Shown: positions 16,327 to 25,746 of the stretch, piece by piece | How the letters are laid out: every line of letters starts with the position of its first letter | How positions within the stretch are numbered: position 1 is the stretch's first letter | Assembly: GCF_900102335.1 (NCBI RefSeq) | Contig: NZ_FNBM01000008.1 | Coordinates: 168,908 to 232,907 of the forward strand | DNA from: Phytopseudomonas seleniipraecipitans | GTDB lineage: Bacteria > Pseudomonadota > Gammaproteobacteria > Pseudomonadales > Pseudomonadaceae | DNA: 64,000 nucleotides | Direction: 5' to 3' | Notes under the pieces: model-generated | The model's input: only the letters and a program-made list of their open reading frames with translations | The model's database searches: none | What the model was told of the DNA's origin: nothing | Program-made: the position numbers and the translations under genes

Positions 16327-18603
16327 TTGGCGTCCAGCGAAACCATCACCTCATTGAGCAGCGCCATCGCCAACTGCGCCAAAGAACCCATTCATATTCC
16401 GGGCAGCATTCAGCCCCAGGGATTCCTGATGGCGTTCGACGAACAAGCGCTCACGGTGCTGCAGGTGAGTGAAAACGTCAGCGATTGGCTGGGCCTCGAT
16501 CCTGATCGGCTGCTGGGCCAACCACTGGATACGCTACTCGAAGACAGCGCATCGCTGGCCGAACGCCTGGCGCAGTTGTCCCACGACGAGACCACGCCCT
16601 TTCATATCGGCGACGTGCGTTTCCGCGAGGGCAGTCGCAGCGGCCAACTGATCGCGATGATGGCGCACCGCTACGACGGCGTATTGATTGCCGAGTTCGA
16701 GCCGACCTCCAACGTGATTGCGGCGTACAACAACCTCTACCCGGTGGTGCGCACCTTCATCGGTCACCTGCAGGATGCCGTCGACATCGACGAGCTGTGC
16801 CGCCTGTCGGTTGAAGAGGTCAAACGCATCACCGGCTTTGGGCGGGTCAAGGCGTACAGCTTCGACGCCGACGGCAATGGGCTGGTGCTTGCCGAAAGCC
16901 TGGATGAAGATTATCCCAGCTATCTCGGCTTGAGCTTTCCCGCATCGGATATTCCGCCCCAGGCGCGCGCCCTGTATGTGGCCAACCGCATCCGCGTGAT
17001 TGAAGACGCTTACTATCAGCCGTCGCCGCTGCGCCCGGCGCTCAATCCGCGCACCGGCCAGCCGCTGGACCTCAGCTATGCCGCGCTGCGTAGCGTATCG
17101 CCAGTGCACCTGCAGTACATGCGCAACATGCAGACCATCGCCTCGATGTCGATTTCCATCGTCGTCGAAGGGCAGCTCTGGGGGCTGATCTCCTGCCACC
17201 ACGCCAATGCACGTTCGGTGGGTTTCCAGACCCGCACCGCCTGCGAACTGCTCGGCCGCATGCTGTCGCTGCAGATCGAGGCGAAGATCGCCCAGGCCCG
17301 CACCCAGCATCTGCTGCAATTACGCCAGCAGATCGTGCAGATGCTTTCATCCATGGCTGACCGCGACAGCGTCAGCGAGGGCTTGCTGGCACTGCCCGAC
17401 ACCTTCCTGAACTTCGCTCGCGCCAGCGGCGCGGCAATCATTTCCGCTTCGCGGTGTGAACTGATTGGCCAGACGCCACCACGCGATCAGGTCAATGCCC
17501 TGGTGCAGTGGCTGAGCACGCGCTCCGGCGAAGATCTGTTCCAGACCGACAATGTCAGCCGTGATATTCCTCAGCTGCCAGGGCTCGCCAAGCATGTGGC
17601 GGGCGTTCTGGCAGTGGCGATTTCCGAACTGCATTCGCATTACCTGATCTGGTTCAAGCCGGAGCAGACGCGCATCGTCAACTGGGCTGGCAAGCCGGAA
17701 AAATCCATCAGCGCCAGTGGCGTGCTCAATCCGCGCAACAGCTTTGCGCGCTGGCAGGAGAACATCAGCGGCTTTTCCACGCCCTGGCACGCTCAGGAGC
17801 CCGAGAGTGCGCTGGAATTGCGCAATGCGGTGCTCGGCATCGTGCTGCGCAAGGCCGAGGAAATGGCGCAGCTGGCCAGCGACCTGAAAAAATCCAACAA
17901 GGAACTGGAAGCCTTTTCCTACAGCGTGTCCCACGATCTGCGTGCGCCGCTGCGGCACATTGCCGGTTACGCCGAGCTGCTCAGCGACTTCGAAGGCGCC
18001 AAGCTGTCGGAGCGCGGCCTGCGTTTTCTCGAACACATCGGCGAGTCGGCACGTTTCGCCGGCACGCTGGTGGACAACCTGCTGAGCTTCTCGCAGATGG
18101 GCCGCTCGGCATTGCGTTTCTCGGACGTCAACCTGCAGGCACTGGTCGACTCGATCCGCGAAGAGATGAAGCCCGACTACCAGGGGCGCAGCCTGGAATG
18201 GCACGTGCAGCCGCTGCCGACGGTGGTTGCCGATGCGGTGTTCCTGCACCTGGCGCTGCGCAACCTGCTGGCCAATGCCATCAAGTACAGCCGCGAGCGC
18301 AACCCGGCGATCATCGTCATCGGCGCTCAGGAAAATGACGACGAGGTGGTGGTCTTTATCCGCGACAACGGCGTCGGCTTCAATATGGAATATGTCGACA
18401 AGCTGTTCGGCGTGTTTCAACGCCTGCATCGCATGGAGGAATTCGAAGGTACTGGCATAGGCTTGGCCAGCGTACGGCGTATAATCGAGCGTCACGATGG
18501 CCGAGTCTGGGCCGAAGGCGCAATCGATCAAGGCGCCACCTTTTATTTTGCGTTGCCCAAACGCCAGCACCCCGCTGCATCCCTTGATGGGACGAGGATC
18601 TGA
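16327..18603 (+). CDS. bphP: Bacteriophytochrome histidine kinase
   Basis: PAS-GAF-PHY-HisKA-HATPase, 758 residues from the chosen start. The biliverdin-binding Cys17 sits in NCAKEPIHIPGSIQPQG. The GAF domain has FPASDIPPQARALY and the chromophore-contacting His in SPVHLQYMRNM. The phosphoacceptor His is in SVSHDLRAPLRHI and the ATPase in the NALKYS-like and GIGLASVRR motifs. I prefer the TTG at 16327 because AAGGAG lies 6 bp upstream; the ATG at 16294 would add 11 residues and lacks such a site. It senses red/far-red light and passes phosphate to the overlapping response regulator. No heme oxygenase (bphO) lies beside it. Confidence 0.93.
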   Translation: MASSETITSLSSAIANCAKEPIHIPGSIQPQGFLMAFDEQALTVLQVSENVSDWLGLDPDRLLGQPLDTLLEDSASLAERLAQLSHDETTPFHIGDVRFREGSRSGQLIAMMAHRYDGVLIAEFEPTSNVIAAYNNLYPVVRTFIGHLQDAVDIDELCRLSVEEVKRITGFGRVKAYSFDADGNGLVLAESLDEDYPSYLGLSFPASDIPPQARALYVANRIRVIEDAYYQPSPLRPALNPRTGQPLDLSYAALRSVSPVHLQYMRNMQTIASMSISIVVEGQLWGLISCHHANARSVGFQTRTACELLGRMLSLQIEAKIAQARTQHLLQLRQQIVQMLSSMADRDSVSEGLLALPDTFLNFARASGAAIISASRCELIGQTPPRDQVNALVQWLSTRSGEDLFQTDNVSRDIPQLPGLAKHVAGVLAVAISELHSHYLIWFKPEQTRIVNWAGKPEKSISASGVLNPRNSFARWQENISGFSTPWHAQEPESALELRNAVLGIVLRKAEEMAQLASDLKKSNKELEAFSYSVSHDLRAPLRHIAGYAELLSDFEGAKLSERGLRFLEHIGESARFAGTLVDNLLSFSQMGRSALRFSDVNLQALVDSIREEMKPDYQGRSLEWHVQPLPTVVADAVFLHLALRNLLANAIKYSRERNPAIIVIGAQENDDEVVVFIRDNGVGFNMEYVDKLFGVFQRLHRMEEFEGTGIGLASVRRIIERHDGRVWAEGAIDQGATFYFALPKRQHPAASLDGTRI

Positions 18604-19095
18604 ATGCTCAAACCGATTTTGTTGGTCGAAGACAATCCCCACGACCTGGAACTGACCTTGATCGCCCTGGAACGCAGCCAGCTGGCCAATGACGTGATTG
18701 TCATGCGCGATGGTGCCGAGGCGCTGGATTACCTGTTTCGCCGTGGCGAACATGCCGACCGCCTGCCCGGCAACCCGGCGATCATGATGCTCGACCTCAA
18801 GCTGCCCAAGGTGGACGGCCTGCAAGTGTTGAAGATCGTGCGTGACACCCCTGAGCTGCGCAGCATTCCCATCGTCATGCTGACCTCCTCACGCGAAGGC
18901 CCGGACCTGCAACGCGCCTATGAATTGAACGTGAACGCTTACGTGGTGAAACCAGTCGAATTCAAGGCGTTTGTCTCGGCCATCTCTGATCTTGGGGTAT
19001 TTTGGGCGGTACTCAATGAGCCGCCTCCTGGTTCGTTACGCCTGCATCGACGTGGCTCGGAGAACGAGCCGGAAGCCGACAACACTGGTAACTGA
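18604..19095 (+). CDS. Phytochrome-associated response regulator (Rcp1-like)
   Basis: A 163-residue stand-alone receiver with no output domain. Acidic pocket VEDN, phosphoacceptor Asp in MMLDLKLPKVDG, Ser/Thr in MLTSS, Lys in VVKPVEF. It begins directly after the bphP stop, the usual arrangement for a phytochrome and its cognate Rcp1-like regulator. The downstream target is unknown; the adjacent hybrid kinases are candidates for the same pathway. Confidence 0.92.
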   Translation: MLKPILLVEDNPHDLELTLIALERSQLANDVIVMRDGAEALDYLFRRGEHADRLPGNPAIMMLDLKLPKVDGLQVLKIVRDTPELRSIPIVMLTSSREGPDLQRAYELNVNAYVVKPVEFKAFVSAISDLGVFWAVLNEPPPGSLRLHRRGSENEPEADNTGN

Positions 19096-19149
19096 ACGGT
19101 TTCGCTTGAAACGCCGGCCTACAACAGACAGTAATCGACGAACTTTCCC

Positions 19150-21540
19150 ATGCCGCCCGAACCCCTGAAACTGCTGTTTATCGAAGACAGCCCGCGTGAC
19201 GCGGAGCTTGCCCTGTTCGCGCTGGAGCGCGCTGGACTGTCTGTCGACAGCACACTGGTCTATGACCATCAGGCGGCCGAGCGAGCCTTGCAAGAGCAAA
19301 GTTTCGATCTGATTCTGTCCGATTACCTGCTGCCAGGTTCCTCCGGGGCCGAGGCGCTGGAAGTCGCGCGACGGCTGGCGCCGCAGACGCCCTTCATCTT
19401 CCTGTCCGGCATGTTCGGCGAAGAGCATGCGGTAGAGATGATGCGCCTGGGTGCGGTCGACTATGTTCTCAAGCAGAACCTGCCCTTCCTGCCCAAGGCC
19501 ATCGATCGCGCCATCGCCGAGGTCAGCGAACGCCAGAAGCGCCGCCATGTCGAGGATACCCTGCAGGCCGTGGAAGCCCGCGCGCGGCTGGCCATCGGCG
19601 CGGCGCGCATGGGCATGTGGGATTACGTTCCTGCCACCGACACGCTGATCTGGGACGAGCGTTGCCGGGCGCTCTATGAGCTCCAGCCGGATGAAGACAT
19701 CAACATGGAGTTGTTCTATGAGCGCTGCCATGTCGATGACCGCAACCAGTTGCGCAAGCAGGTCGCCGAGGCGCTCTCGAACAACACCGGTAACGAATTC
19801 CAGGCCGAATTCCGCCTGCCCCTGAACAATGGCAGCGAGCGCTGGATTTCTGCCCGTGGCCAGGCCTTTTTCGAAGACGAGCAATGCTCGCGCTTTCTCG
19901 GCGTGCTGCATGACATCACCGAGCAAAAGCAGACCAACGAAGCCCTGCTACGCCTCAATGACATGCTCGGCGAGCGCGTCGAGAAGCGTACTCGCGAGCG
20001 TGACCGCAACTGGGAGCTGTCCCGCGACCTGCTCGCCGTGCTGCGCTTCGATATGCACCCCAGCGCGCTCAACCCGGCGTGGGAACAGACCCTCGGCTGG
20101 TCGCGCCAGCAACTGACCCAGGGGCCACTTTGGGAGCTGGTTCATAACGACGACCTCACCGACACCCTGGCACAGATCGAGCGCGTCACCTCGGCCAACG
20201 TCTCGGTGCGTTTCGTCAACCGCATGCGCCACGCCAATGGCGACTACCATTGGCTGTCATGGATTCTGGTACGCGACGACGACCTGCTCTACGCCGCAGT
20301 ACGCGACATCACCCACGAACGCGCGGTTATCGAGGAGCTGGCGACTACCAACCAGCGTCTGCGCGAGCAGATCGACGAGCGTGAACGTGTCGAGGCAACG
20401 CTGCAGCAGATGCAACGCCTCGAAGCGGTCGGCCAGCTTACTGCTGGCGTAGCCCACGACTTCAACAACCTGCTGACGGTGGTACTGACCAGCACCAGTT
20501 TCCTGATCCGTGACCTGGAAAAGGGCAACCTCGACAAGGCCCGCAGCCGCCTGCAGAACATCACCGATGCCGGTGAGCGCGGGGCCAAACTGACCGGCCA
20601 GCTGCTGGCCTTCTCGCGACGCCAGCGCCTGGTGCCGGAAGCGGTCAACCTTGGCGAAACCGTGTACGGCATGCTGGAACTGCTCAAGAGCACCCTCGGC
20701 GGCAGCGTATTGATCGAAACCTCCACCGAGCCGGGCCTGTGGCATGCACGGGTCGACCCGACGCAGATCGAACTGATCATCCTCAACCTGGCGATCAACG
20801 CCCGCGATGCCATGTCGGTAGGCGGAACGCTGCGCCTGAGCACCTGCAACGAAGTCATCACCCAGGCGCCGCGGCGTCCCGAAGATCCTGAGCCCGGCGA
20901 CTATGTGGTGCTTTCGGTACAGGACTCCGGCAGCGGCATGAGCGAGGCGGTACTGGCCAAGGCATTCGAGCCGTTCTTCACCACCAAGGAGATTGGCAAA
21001 GGCTCTGGCCTGGGCCTGGCGCAGGTGTTCGGTTTCGCCAAACAGTCCGGCGGTGGTGCACGCATCCTCACCGAGATCGGCGTTGGCACCACGGTCAAGG
21101 TTTACCTGCCGGGGCTGCGCGACGTCATCAAGCCGCTCGACGAGATATCCAGCCAACCTCAACGCAACGCCGAGCATGGCGCGCAGCGCACCATTCTGCT
21201 GGTCGACGATGACCCGCATGTGCGCGAGGTCACCGCGCTTACCCTGGACGCCCTGGGTTACCAGGTGCGCGAGGCTGACAGCGGCGCGCAGGCATTGACC
21301 AAGCTCGACGACCAGGTCGACCTGCTCCTGGCCGACTTCGCCATGCCCGGCATGAACGGCGCCGAACTGGCGCAGGTCGCTCGCAGCCGTTACCCGGAGC
21401 TGCCGGTGGTGTTCGTCACTGGCTATGCCGAGCTCGGCGGGCTGGATGCCGACGAAACATTCATCGTGCAGAAACCCTACCGCCGTGAAGAGCTGGCGGA
21501 GAAACTGCAGCACGCCCTCGCGGGCTGTAAAGCCGGCTGA
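19150..21540 (+). CDS. Hybrid sensor kinase REC-PAS-PAS-HisKA-HATPase-REC
   Basis: 796 residues. An N-terminal receiver (FIEDSPRDAEL, Asp in LILSDYLLP, Lys in YVLKQN) comes first, then two PAS domains (about 145-265 and 290-395). HisKA has its His in GVAHDFNNLLTVV, followed by HATPase (GKGSGLGLAQVFGF) and a C-terminal receiver (LVDDDPHVREV, LADFAMPGMNG). It has no membrane segment and no chromophore site. A receiver at both ends suggests it takes phosphate from another kinase, plausibly BphP (inference), and also relays internally. It lies 54 bp after the response regulator. Confidence 0.9.
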   Translation: MPPEPLKLLFIEDSPRDAELALFALERAGLSVDSTLVYDHQAAERALQEQSFDLILSDYLLPGSSGAEALEVARRLAPQTPFIFLSGMFGEEHAVEMMRLGAVDYVLKQNLPFLPKAIDRAIAEVSERQKRRHVEDTLQAVEARARLAIGAARMGMWDYVPATDTLIWDERCRALYELQPDEDINMELFYERCHVDDRNQLRKQVAEALSNNTGNEFQAEFRLPLNNGSERWISARGQAFFEDEQCSRFLGVLHDITEQKQTNEALLRLNDMLGERVEKRTRERDRNWELSRDLLAVLRFDMHPSALNPAWEQTLGWSRQQLTQGPLWELVHNDDLTDTLAQIERVTSANVSVRFVNRMRHANGDYHWLSWILVRDDDLLYAAVRDITHERAVIEELATTNQRLREQIDERERVEATLQQMQRLEAVGQLTAGVAHDFNNLLTVVLTSTSFLIRDLEKGNLDKARSRLQNITDAGERGAKLTGQLLAFSRRQRLVPEAVNLGETVYGMLELLKSTLGGSVLIETSTEPGLWHARVDPTQIELIILNLAINARDAMSVGGTLRLSTCNEVITQAPRRPEDPEPGDYVVLSVQDSGSGMSEAVLAKAFEPFFTTKEIGKGSGLGLAQVFGFAKQSGGGARILTEIGVGTTVKVYLPGLRDVIKPLDEISSQPQRNAEHGAQRTILLVDDDPHVREVTALTLDALGYQVREADSGAQALTKLDDQVDLLLADFAMPGMNGAELAQVARSRYPELPVVFVTGYAELGGLDADETFIVQKPYRREELAEKLQHALAGCKAG

Positions 21541-21652
21541 AACGCGACACCTCGAGCCGGCAGATCAGCGCATGGCGGCCACACGGCGTCATCATCGAAT
21601 GCATGCCGCTGGCCGTTACGGTAGGCTTCCACGACACTTGTTGGCGATGTAG

Positions 21653-23767
21653 ATGATGGTCACAGAAACCTGCCTGTTTGCCGGCCAGTCCGGCGATATC
21701 GTCGAGCTGATTCGGCGCTTCGATTGGGCCGGCACCCCGCTGGGCCCTATCAGTGATTGGCCGGATGTGCTGATCAGCTCCACACGCCTGATCCTCTCCT
21801 CCCCGACTCCGATCGTGCTGCTGTGCGGTGCGCGTGGCGTGCTGATCTACAACGACGCCTATGCCACCTTCGCCGGCCTGCGCCACCCGCAGATCTTCGG
21901 TTTGCCGGCAGAAGATGCCTGGCCGGAGATCGCCGACTGGAACCGTCACGTGATCGACATGGGCATGGCGGGCAAATCGATTTCCCAGGAAAACCTCTAC
22001 CTGCCCCTGCGCCGCCCGGGTCTGCAGGACGACGCCTGGATGAACCTCTACTACAACCCACTGCTCGATGCCGCCGGCCAGTCTCACGGAATGATGTGCA
22101 TCGTGGTGGAAACCACCAGCCAGATGATCGTCACCCAGCAACGCGCCAAGGCCGAAGCCGAGCTGCGCAGCGCCAATGAACGCATCGAACTGGCGCTGGA
22201 CGCCGGCGCAGTACTCGGCACCTGGGTGTGGGACATTCCCAACGACAAGGTCACGGGCGATGAACGCTTCGCGCGGGCCTTTTCGGCAGACCCGCAGGAA
22301 GCCGGCCACGGCATACGGTTCGACGTCGTCACTTCGGCGATTCATCCGCAAGACCTCCCGCGGGTGCGCACGCTGATCGAGCAGACCATGCAAACCGGCG
22401 GTGCTTACCGCACCGAATACCGGATTCGCAAACCCGATGGCAGTTACCGCTGGATCGAAGCCAACGGCCGCTGTGAGCTGGCGGCAGACGGTACGCCGTT
22501 GCGCTTTCCGGGTGTGCTGATCGATATCGACGCGCACAAGGCAACCGAGCTGGCGTTGCGCCAATTGACCCAGACGCTCGAAGAACGGGTCGGCGAAGCG
22601 GTGCTGCAGCGCGTGCAGGCCGAAGAGCAATTGCGCCAGGCGCAGAAGATGGAAGCCATCGGCCAGCTTACCGGCGGCATCGCCCACGACTTCAATAACC
22701 TGCTGGCCGGCATACTCGGCAGCCTGGAACTGATCAAGCGCAAGTTGCCGGCAGAGAATCCAGTGCTGAGCAAGTTCATCGATGCCGCCATCGTATCCGC
22801 CAACCGCGGTGCCTCCCTGACCCACCGGCTGCTCGCCTTCGCCAGACGCCAGTCGCTGGACATGCGCCCTGTGGAGGTCAATAAGCTGGTGCGTGCCACC
22901 GAGGAACTGCTGGCGCGTACGCTCGGCGAGCATATTCGCCTGATCACCGGGCTGGCCGACGACCTGTGGCTGACCCGCAGCGACGGCCATCAGCTGGAAA
23001 ATGCCTTGCTCAACCTGGCCATCAACGCCCGCGACGCGATGCCCCACGGCGGCGAGCTGCGCATCGAAACGAGTAATACCCACCTTGGCGAAAGCCTCGC
23101 CCGCGGTTACCAGGTGGTCGCCGGCGACTACCTGCTGATCACCGTAAGCGATACCGGCAGCGGCATGTCCCAGGAGATCATGCGTCATGCCTTCGAGCCG
23201 TTCTTCACCACCAAACCTATCGGCCAGGGCACCGGCCTGGGCCTGTCTATGGTCTACGGCTTCGTGAAACAGACCGGTGGCTACCTGCACATGGACAGTC
23301 AGGTCGGCCGCGGCACCACGCTCTACCTGTATCTGCCGCGCCTGCACATGGAGCCCGATACCGCCGCGCAGGTCGACCCGGTACAGGCGCCGCGAGGCAC
23401 GGGTGAGCGAATTCTGGTGGTCGAGGATGACCGGGTCGTGCGTATGCTGATCGTCGAGGTGCTCGAGGAACTGGGCTATCAACTGATGCAGGCCGGCGAT
23501 GCGCAAAGCGCCCTGGGGCTGCTTGAGCAGAGCCCGCCGCTGGATCTCCTGCTCACCGATGTGGGCCTACCCGGAATGAGCGGTCGCCAGCTGGCCGACG
23601 CAGTCCGCCAGCGCCAGCCAGGCCTCAAGGTACTGTTCGCCACCGGCTACGCGGAAAGCGCGGAAGTGCGCGATGGCTACCTCGACAACGGCATGGAGAT
23701 GATCGCCAAACCGTTCTCGTTCGATGCCCTGGCGGCCAAGATCAAAAGCATGCTTGGCGATGAGTGA
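21653..23767 (+). CDS. Hybrid sensor kinase PAS-PAS-HisKA-HATPase-REC
   Basis: 704 residues, soluble. Two PAS domains (about 30-170 and 180-300; YRIRKPDGSYRWIEANG marks the PAC segment), HisKA with His in GIAHDFNNLLAGI, HATPase (GQGTGLGLSMVYGF) and a C-terminal receiver (VVEDDRVVRM, LLTDVGLPGMSG). The kinase core closely resembles the preceding gene, suggesting duplication. Start is ATG 21653 or 21656, neither with a clear ribosome site. Same strand, 112 bp downstream. Confidence 0.88.
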   Translation: MMVTETCLFAGQSGDIVELIRRFDWAGTPLGPISDWPDVLISSTRLILSSPTPIVLLCGARGVLIYNDAYATFAGLRHPQIFGLPAEDAWPEIADWNRHVIDMGMAGKSISQENLYLPLRRPGLQDDAWMNLYYNPLLDAAGQSHGMMCIVVETTSQMIVTQQRAKAEAELRSANERIELALDAGAVLGTWVWDIPNDKVTGDERFARAFSADPQEAGHGIRFDVVTSAIHPQDLPRVRTLIEQTMQTGGAYRTEYRIRKPDGSYRWIEANGRCELAADGTPLRFPGVLIDIDAHKATELALRQLTQTLEERVGEAVLQRVQAEEQLRQAQKMEAIGQLTGGIAHDFNNLLAGILGSLELIKRKLPAENPVLSKFIDAAIVSANRGASLTHRLLAFARRQSLDMRPVEVNKLVRATEELLARTLGEHIRLITGLADDLWLTRSDGHQLENALLNLAINARDAMPHGGELRIETSNTHLGESLARGYQVVAGDYLLITVSDTGSGMSQEIMRHAFEPFFTTKPIGQGTGLGLSMVYGFVKQTGGYLHMDSQVGRGTTLYLYLPRLHMEPDTAAQVDPVQAPRGTGERILVVEDDRVVRMLIVEVLEELGYQLMQAGDAQSALGLLEQSPPLDLLLTDVGLPGMSGRQLADAVRQRQPGLKVLFATGYAESAEVRDGYLDNGMEMIAKPFSFDALAAKIKSMLGDE

Positions 23768-23872
23768 GCCCCGCGCCGCTGCGCAAACTCGTGGAACTCC
23801 GTCTGCTCCTGACAGCCCAATAGGCCAGCACCCCGATTTTGCCCGTCTCTTCTGTATCTCAGGAATGTCTTC

Positions 23873-24166
23873 ATGCGCGTAGAAGGTTTTTTCGAATCCC
23901 TCGGTGAGGCGTTCGGCTCGTTCATCCGCTTTATCGTCGACGCCTTGAGCGGCGTCATCAGCATGCTGGGCGGCGCGGTAGCCAGCTTTATCGACGGCAT
24001 GTCCGGCGCATTGGGCGTCACGCCTTCGTTGCTCAGCATCGCCGTGCTGCTGCTTGGCCTGACCCTGCTGTACAGCGCGGTGCGCTCCTTCATGCGCGGT
24101 TCGATTATCGGCGGGTTGATCTGGCTCTTTCTCGGCTTGTGGTTGCTCAGCGGCCTGATCCACTAA
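23873..24166 (+). CDS. Small membrane protein of unknown function
   Basis: 97 residues with a hydrophobic C-terminal half forming two probable transmembrane helices (SIAVLLLGLTLLYSA and GGLIWLFLGLWLLSG). The N-terminal part is amphipathic (SGVISMLGGAVASFIDG). I do not recognise a family. Codon use matches the neighbours and an AGGAATG-like site precedes the ATG. Confidence 0.7.
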   Translation: MRVEGFFESLGEAFGSFIRFIVDALSGVISMLGGAVASFIDGMSGALGVTPSLLSIAVLLLGLTLLYSAVRSFMRGSIIGGLIWLFLGLWLLSGLIH

Positions 24167-24285
24167 ACAAACCGTGCAACCGTGACGGGCCAAGGGCGGC
24201 CTGTCGCGTTTACGGTCGCTTGCATCCAAATGTTACAGGGGACGTGCTAGTCTGATCGGCCGTCGGTAGTCGCCTAAGTATTCCA

Positions 24286-25524
24286 ATGTCCGTTCATGGT
24301 CAGTTGCTGCTGCGTCATCACACGCCCTTCATTCGCTTCTGGCTGGCCCGGGTATTCACCGCCAGCGGCTTCCAGATGCTCACCGTGGCCATTGGCTGGC
24401 AGATGTACAGCCTTACTGGCAACGTGCTCGACCTGGGCCTCGTCGGCCTGGTGGAGTTTCTGCCCAAAATCCTCTTCATCCTGCTGACCGGCCACGTCGC
24501 CGACCGCTTCGACCGTCGCAAGGTTGCGGCGCTGTGCCAGTGCGGCCAGGCTATGGTCGCGCTGACGCTGCTGGTCAGCACCAGCACCGGCAACCTGACC
24601 CGCGAGATGATCTTCGTCATCGCCTTTTTAATGGGCACCGCGCGCGCCTTCGAAATGCCCACCACCCAGGCGCTGCTACCGAACATCGTGCCGCCGGGCC
24701 TGTTTCCTGCTGCGGTGGCTGCCTCCAGTTCAGCGATGCAGACCGCCACCATCGTTTCCCCCGCGCTTGGCGGCGTGCTCTTCGCCGTTGCGCCAGGCTG
24801 GGTTTACGGCCCGGCACTGGTGTTGTACCTGATCGCCATGGGCATGATGCTCAGCCTGCCGTCCCAACAGAAACCGCTGAAGCAGAAGATCTCGGTGGAG
24901 TCGCTGCTCGCCGGCTTCCGCTTTATCCGCAGTCGCCCGGAAGTCCTCGGCGCCATCTCCATGGACATGTTCGCCGTATTGCTCGGCGGCGCCACCGCGC
25001 TGTTGCCGGTATTCGCCAAGGACATTCTGCTCACCGGACCCTGGGGCCTGGGCCTGCTGCGCTCGGCGCCGGCTGTTGGTGCGCTGCTGATGTCGATCTA
25101 CCTGGCACGCCACCCCATCGAACGGCGCGTCGGTCCGGTGATTCTCGGCTCGGTGGCGATCTTTGGCGTGGCGACCATCGGCTTCGGGCTATCGACGTCG
25201 TTGTGGTTCAGCCTGGCGACGCTGGTGCTACTCGGCGCGGCGGATATGGTCAGCATGGTGATCCGCGGCGCCTTCGTGCAATTGCAGACGCCAGACGAGA
25301 TGCGCGGCCGCGTTGGCGCGGTGAACGGCCTGTTCATCGGCGCCTCCAATCAGCTCGGCGACTTCCGCGCCGGGGTCAGTGCTGCCTGGTTCGGCACGGT
25401 GCCGGCGGTACTGATGGGCGGCGTGGGCGCCATCGCCATCAGCGTGCTGTGGATCAAGCTGTTCCCGGCGCTGTCGACCCGCGACCATATGCACACGCCG
25501 CTGGTGGGCGACGACAAGCCCTGA
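24286..25524 (+). CDS. MFS transporter (EntS-like exporter family)
   Basis: A 412-residue major-facilitator protein with about 11-12 membrane segments. The inter-helix motif appears as GHVADRFDRRKVAAL near residue 65. The sequence style is that of the MFS_3/EntS branch that exports siderophores or drugs. No biosynthetic gene cluster lies nearby, so the substrate is unknown. Confidence 0.88.
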   Translation: MSVHGQLLLRHHTPFIRFWLARVFTASGFQMLTVAIGWQMYSLTGNVLDLGLVGLVEFLPKILFILLTGHVADRFDRRKVAALCQCGQAMVALTLLVSTSTGNLTREMIFVIAFLMGTARAFEMPTTQALLPNIVPPGLFPAAVAASSSAMQTATIVSPALGGVLFAVAPGWVYGPALVLYLIAMGMMLSLPSQQKPLKQKISVESLLAGFRFIRSRPEVLGAISMDMFAVLLGGATALLPVFAKDILLTGPWGLGLLRSAPAVGALLMSIYLARHPIERRVGPVILGSVAIFGVATIGFGLSTSLWFSLATLVLLGAADMVSMVIRGAFVQLQTPDEMRGRVGAVNGLFIGASNQLGDFRAGVSAAWFGTVPAVLMGGVGAIAISVLWIKLFPALSTRDHMHTPLVGDDKP

Positions 25525-25746
25525 CGGCTGCGCCGTGCCTGTGCAGATGCCATCTGGCACCTGCAGAAACGTGCTGCATTCGACCCCGCGGCGAAATGCT
25601 GCGGAGCTGCTATGATGCCGCGCTTTCGCGGATCAGCAGCATGCCAGGGTCGCCGTAGTAACAGGCGCCGGCCCTACTGGCACGTGATGTGCTTTGCTTG
25701 CCTTCTGCCTCTGTCAACGCGTGTTCGCCGCCCCGGGAGCCCCCGC

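Noticed and set aside
21461..23506. 681-codon frame on the minus strand
   Set aside because: Antisense of the hybrid kinase; composition typical of frame shadows and no recognisable motif.
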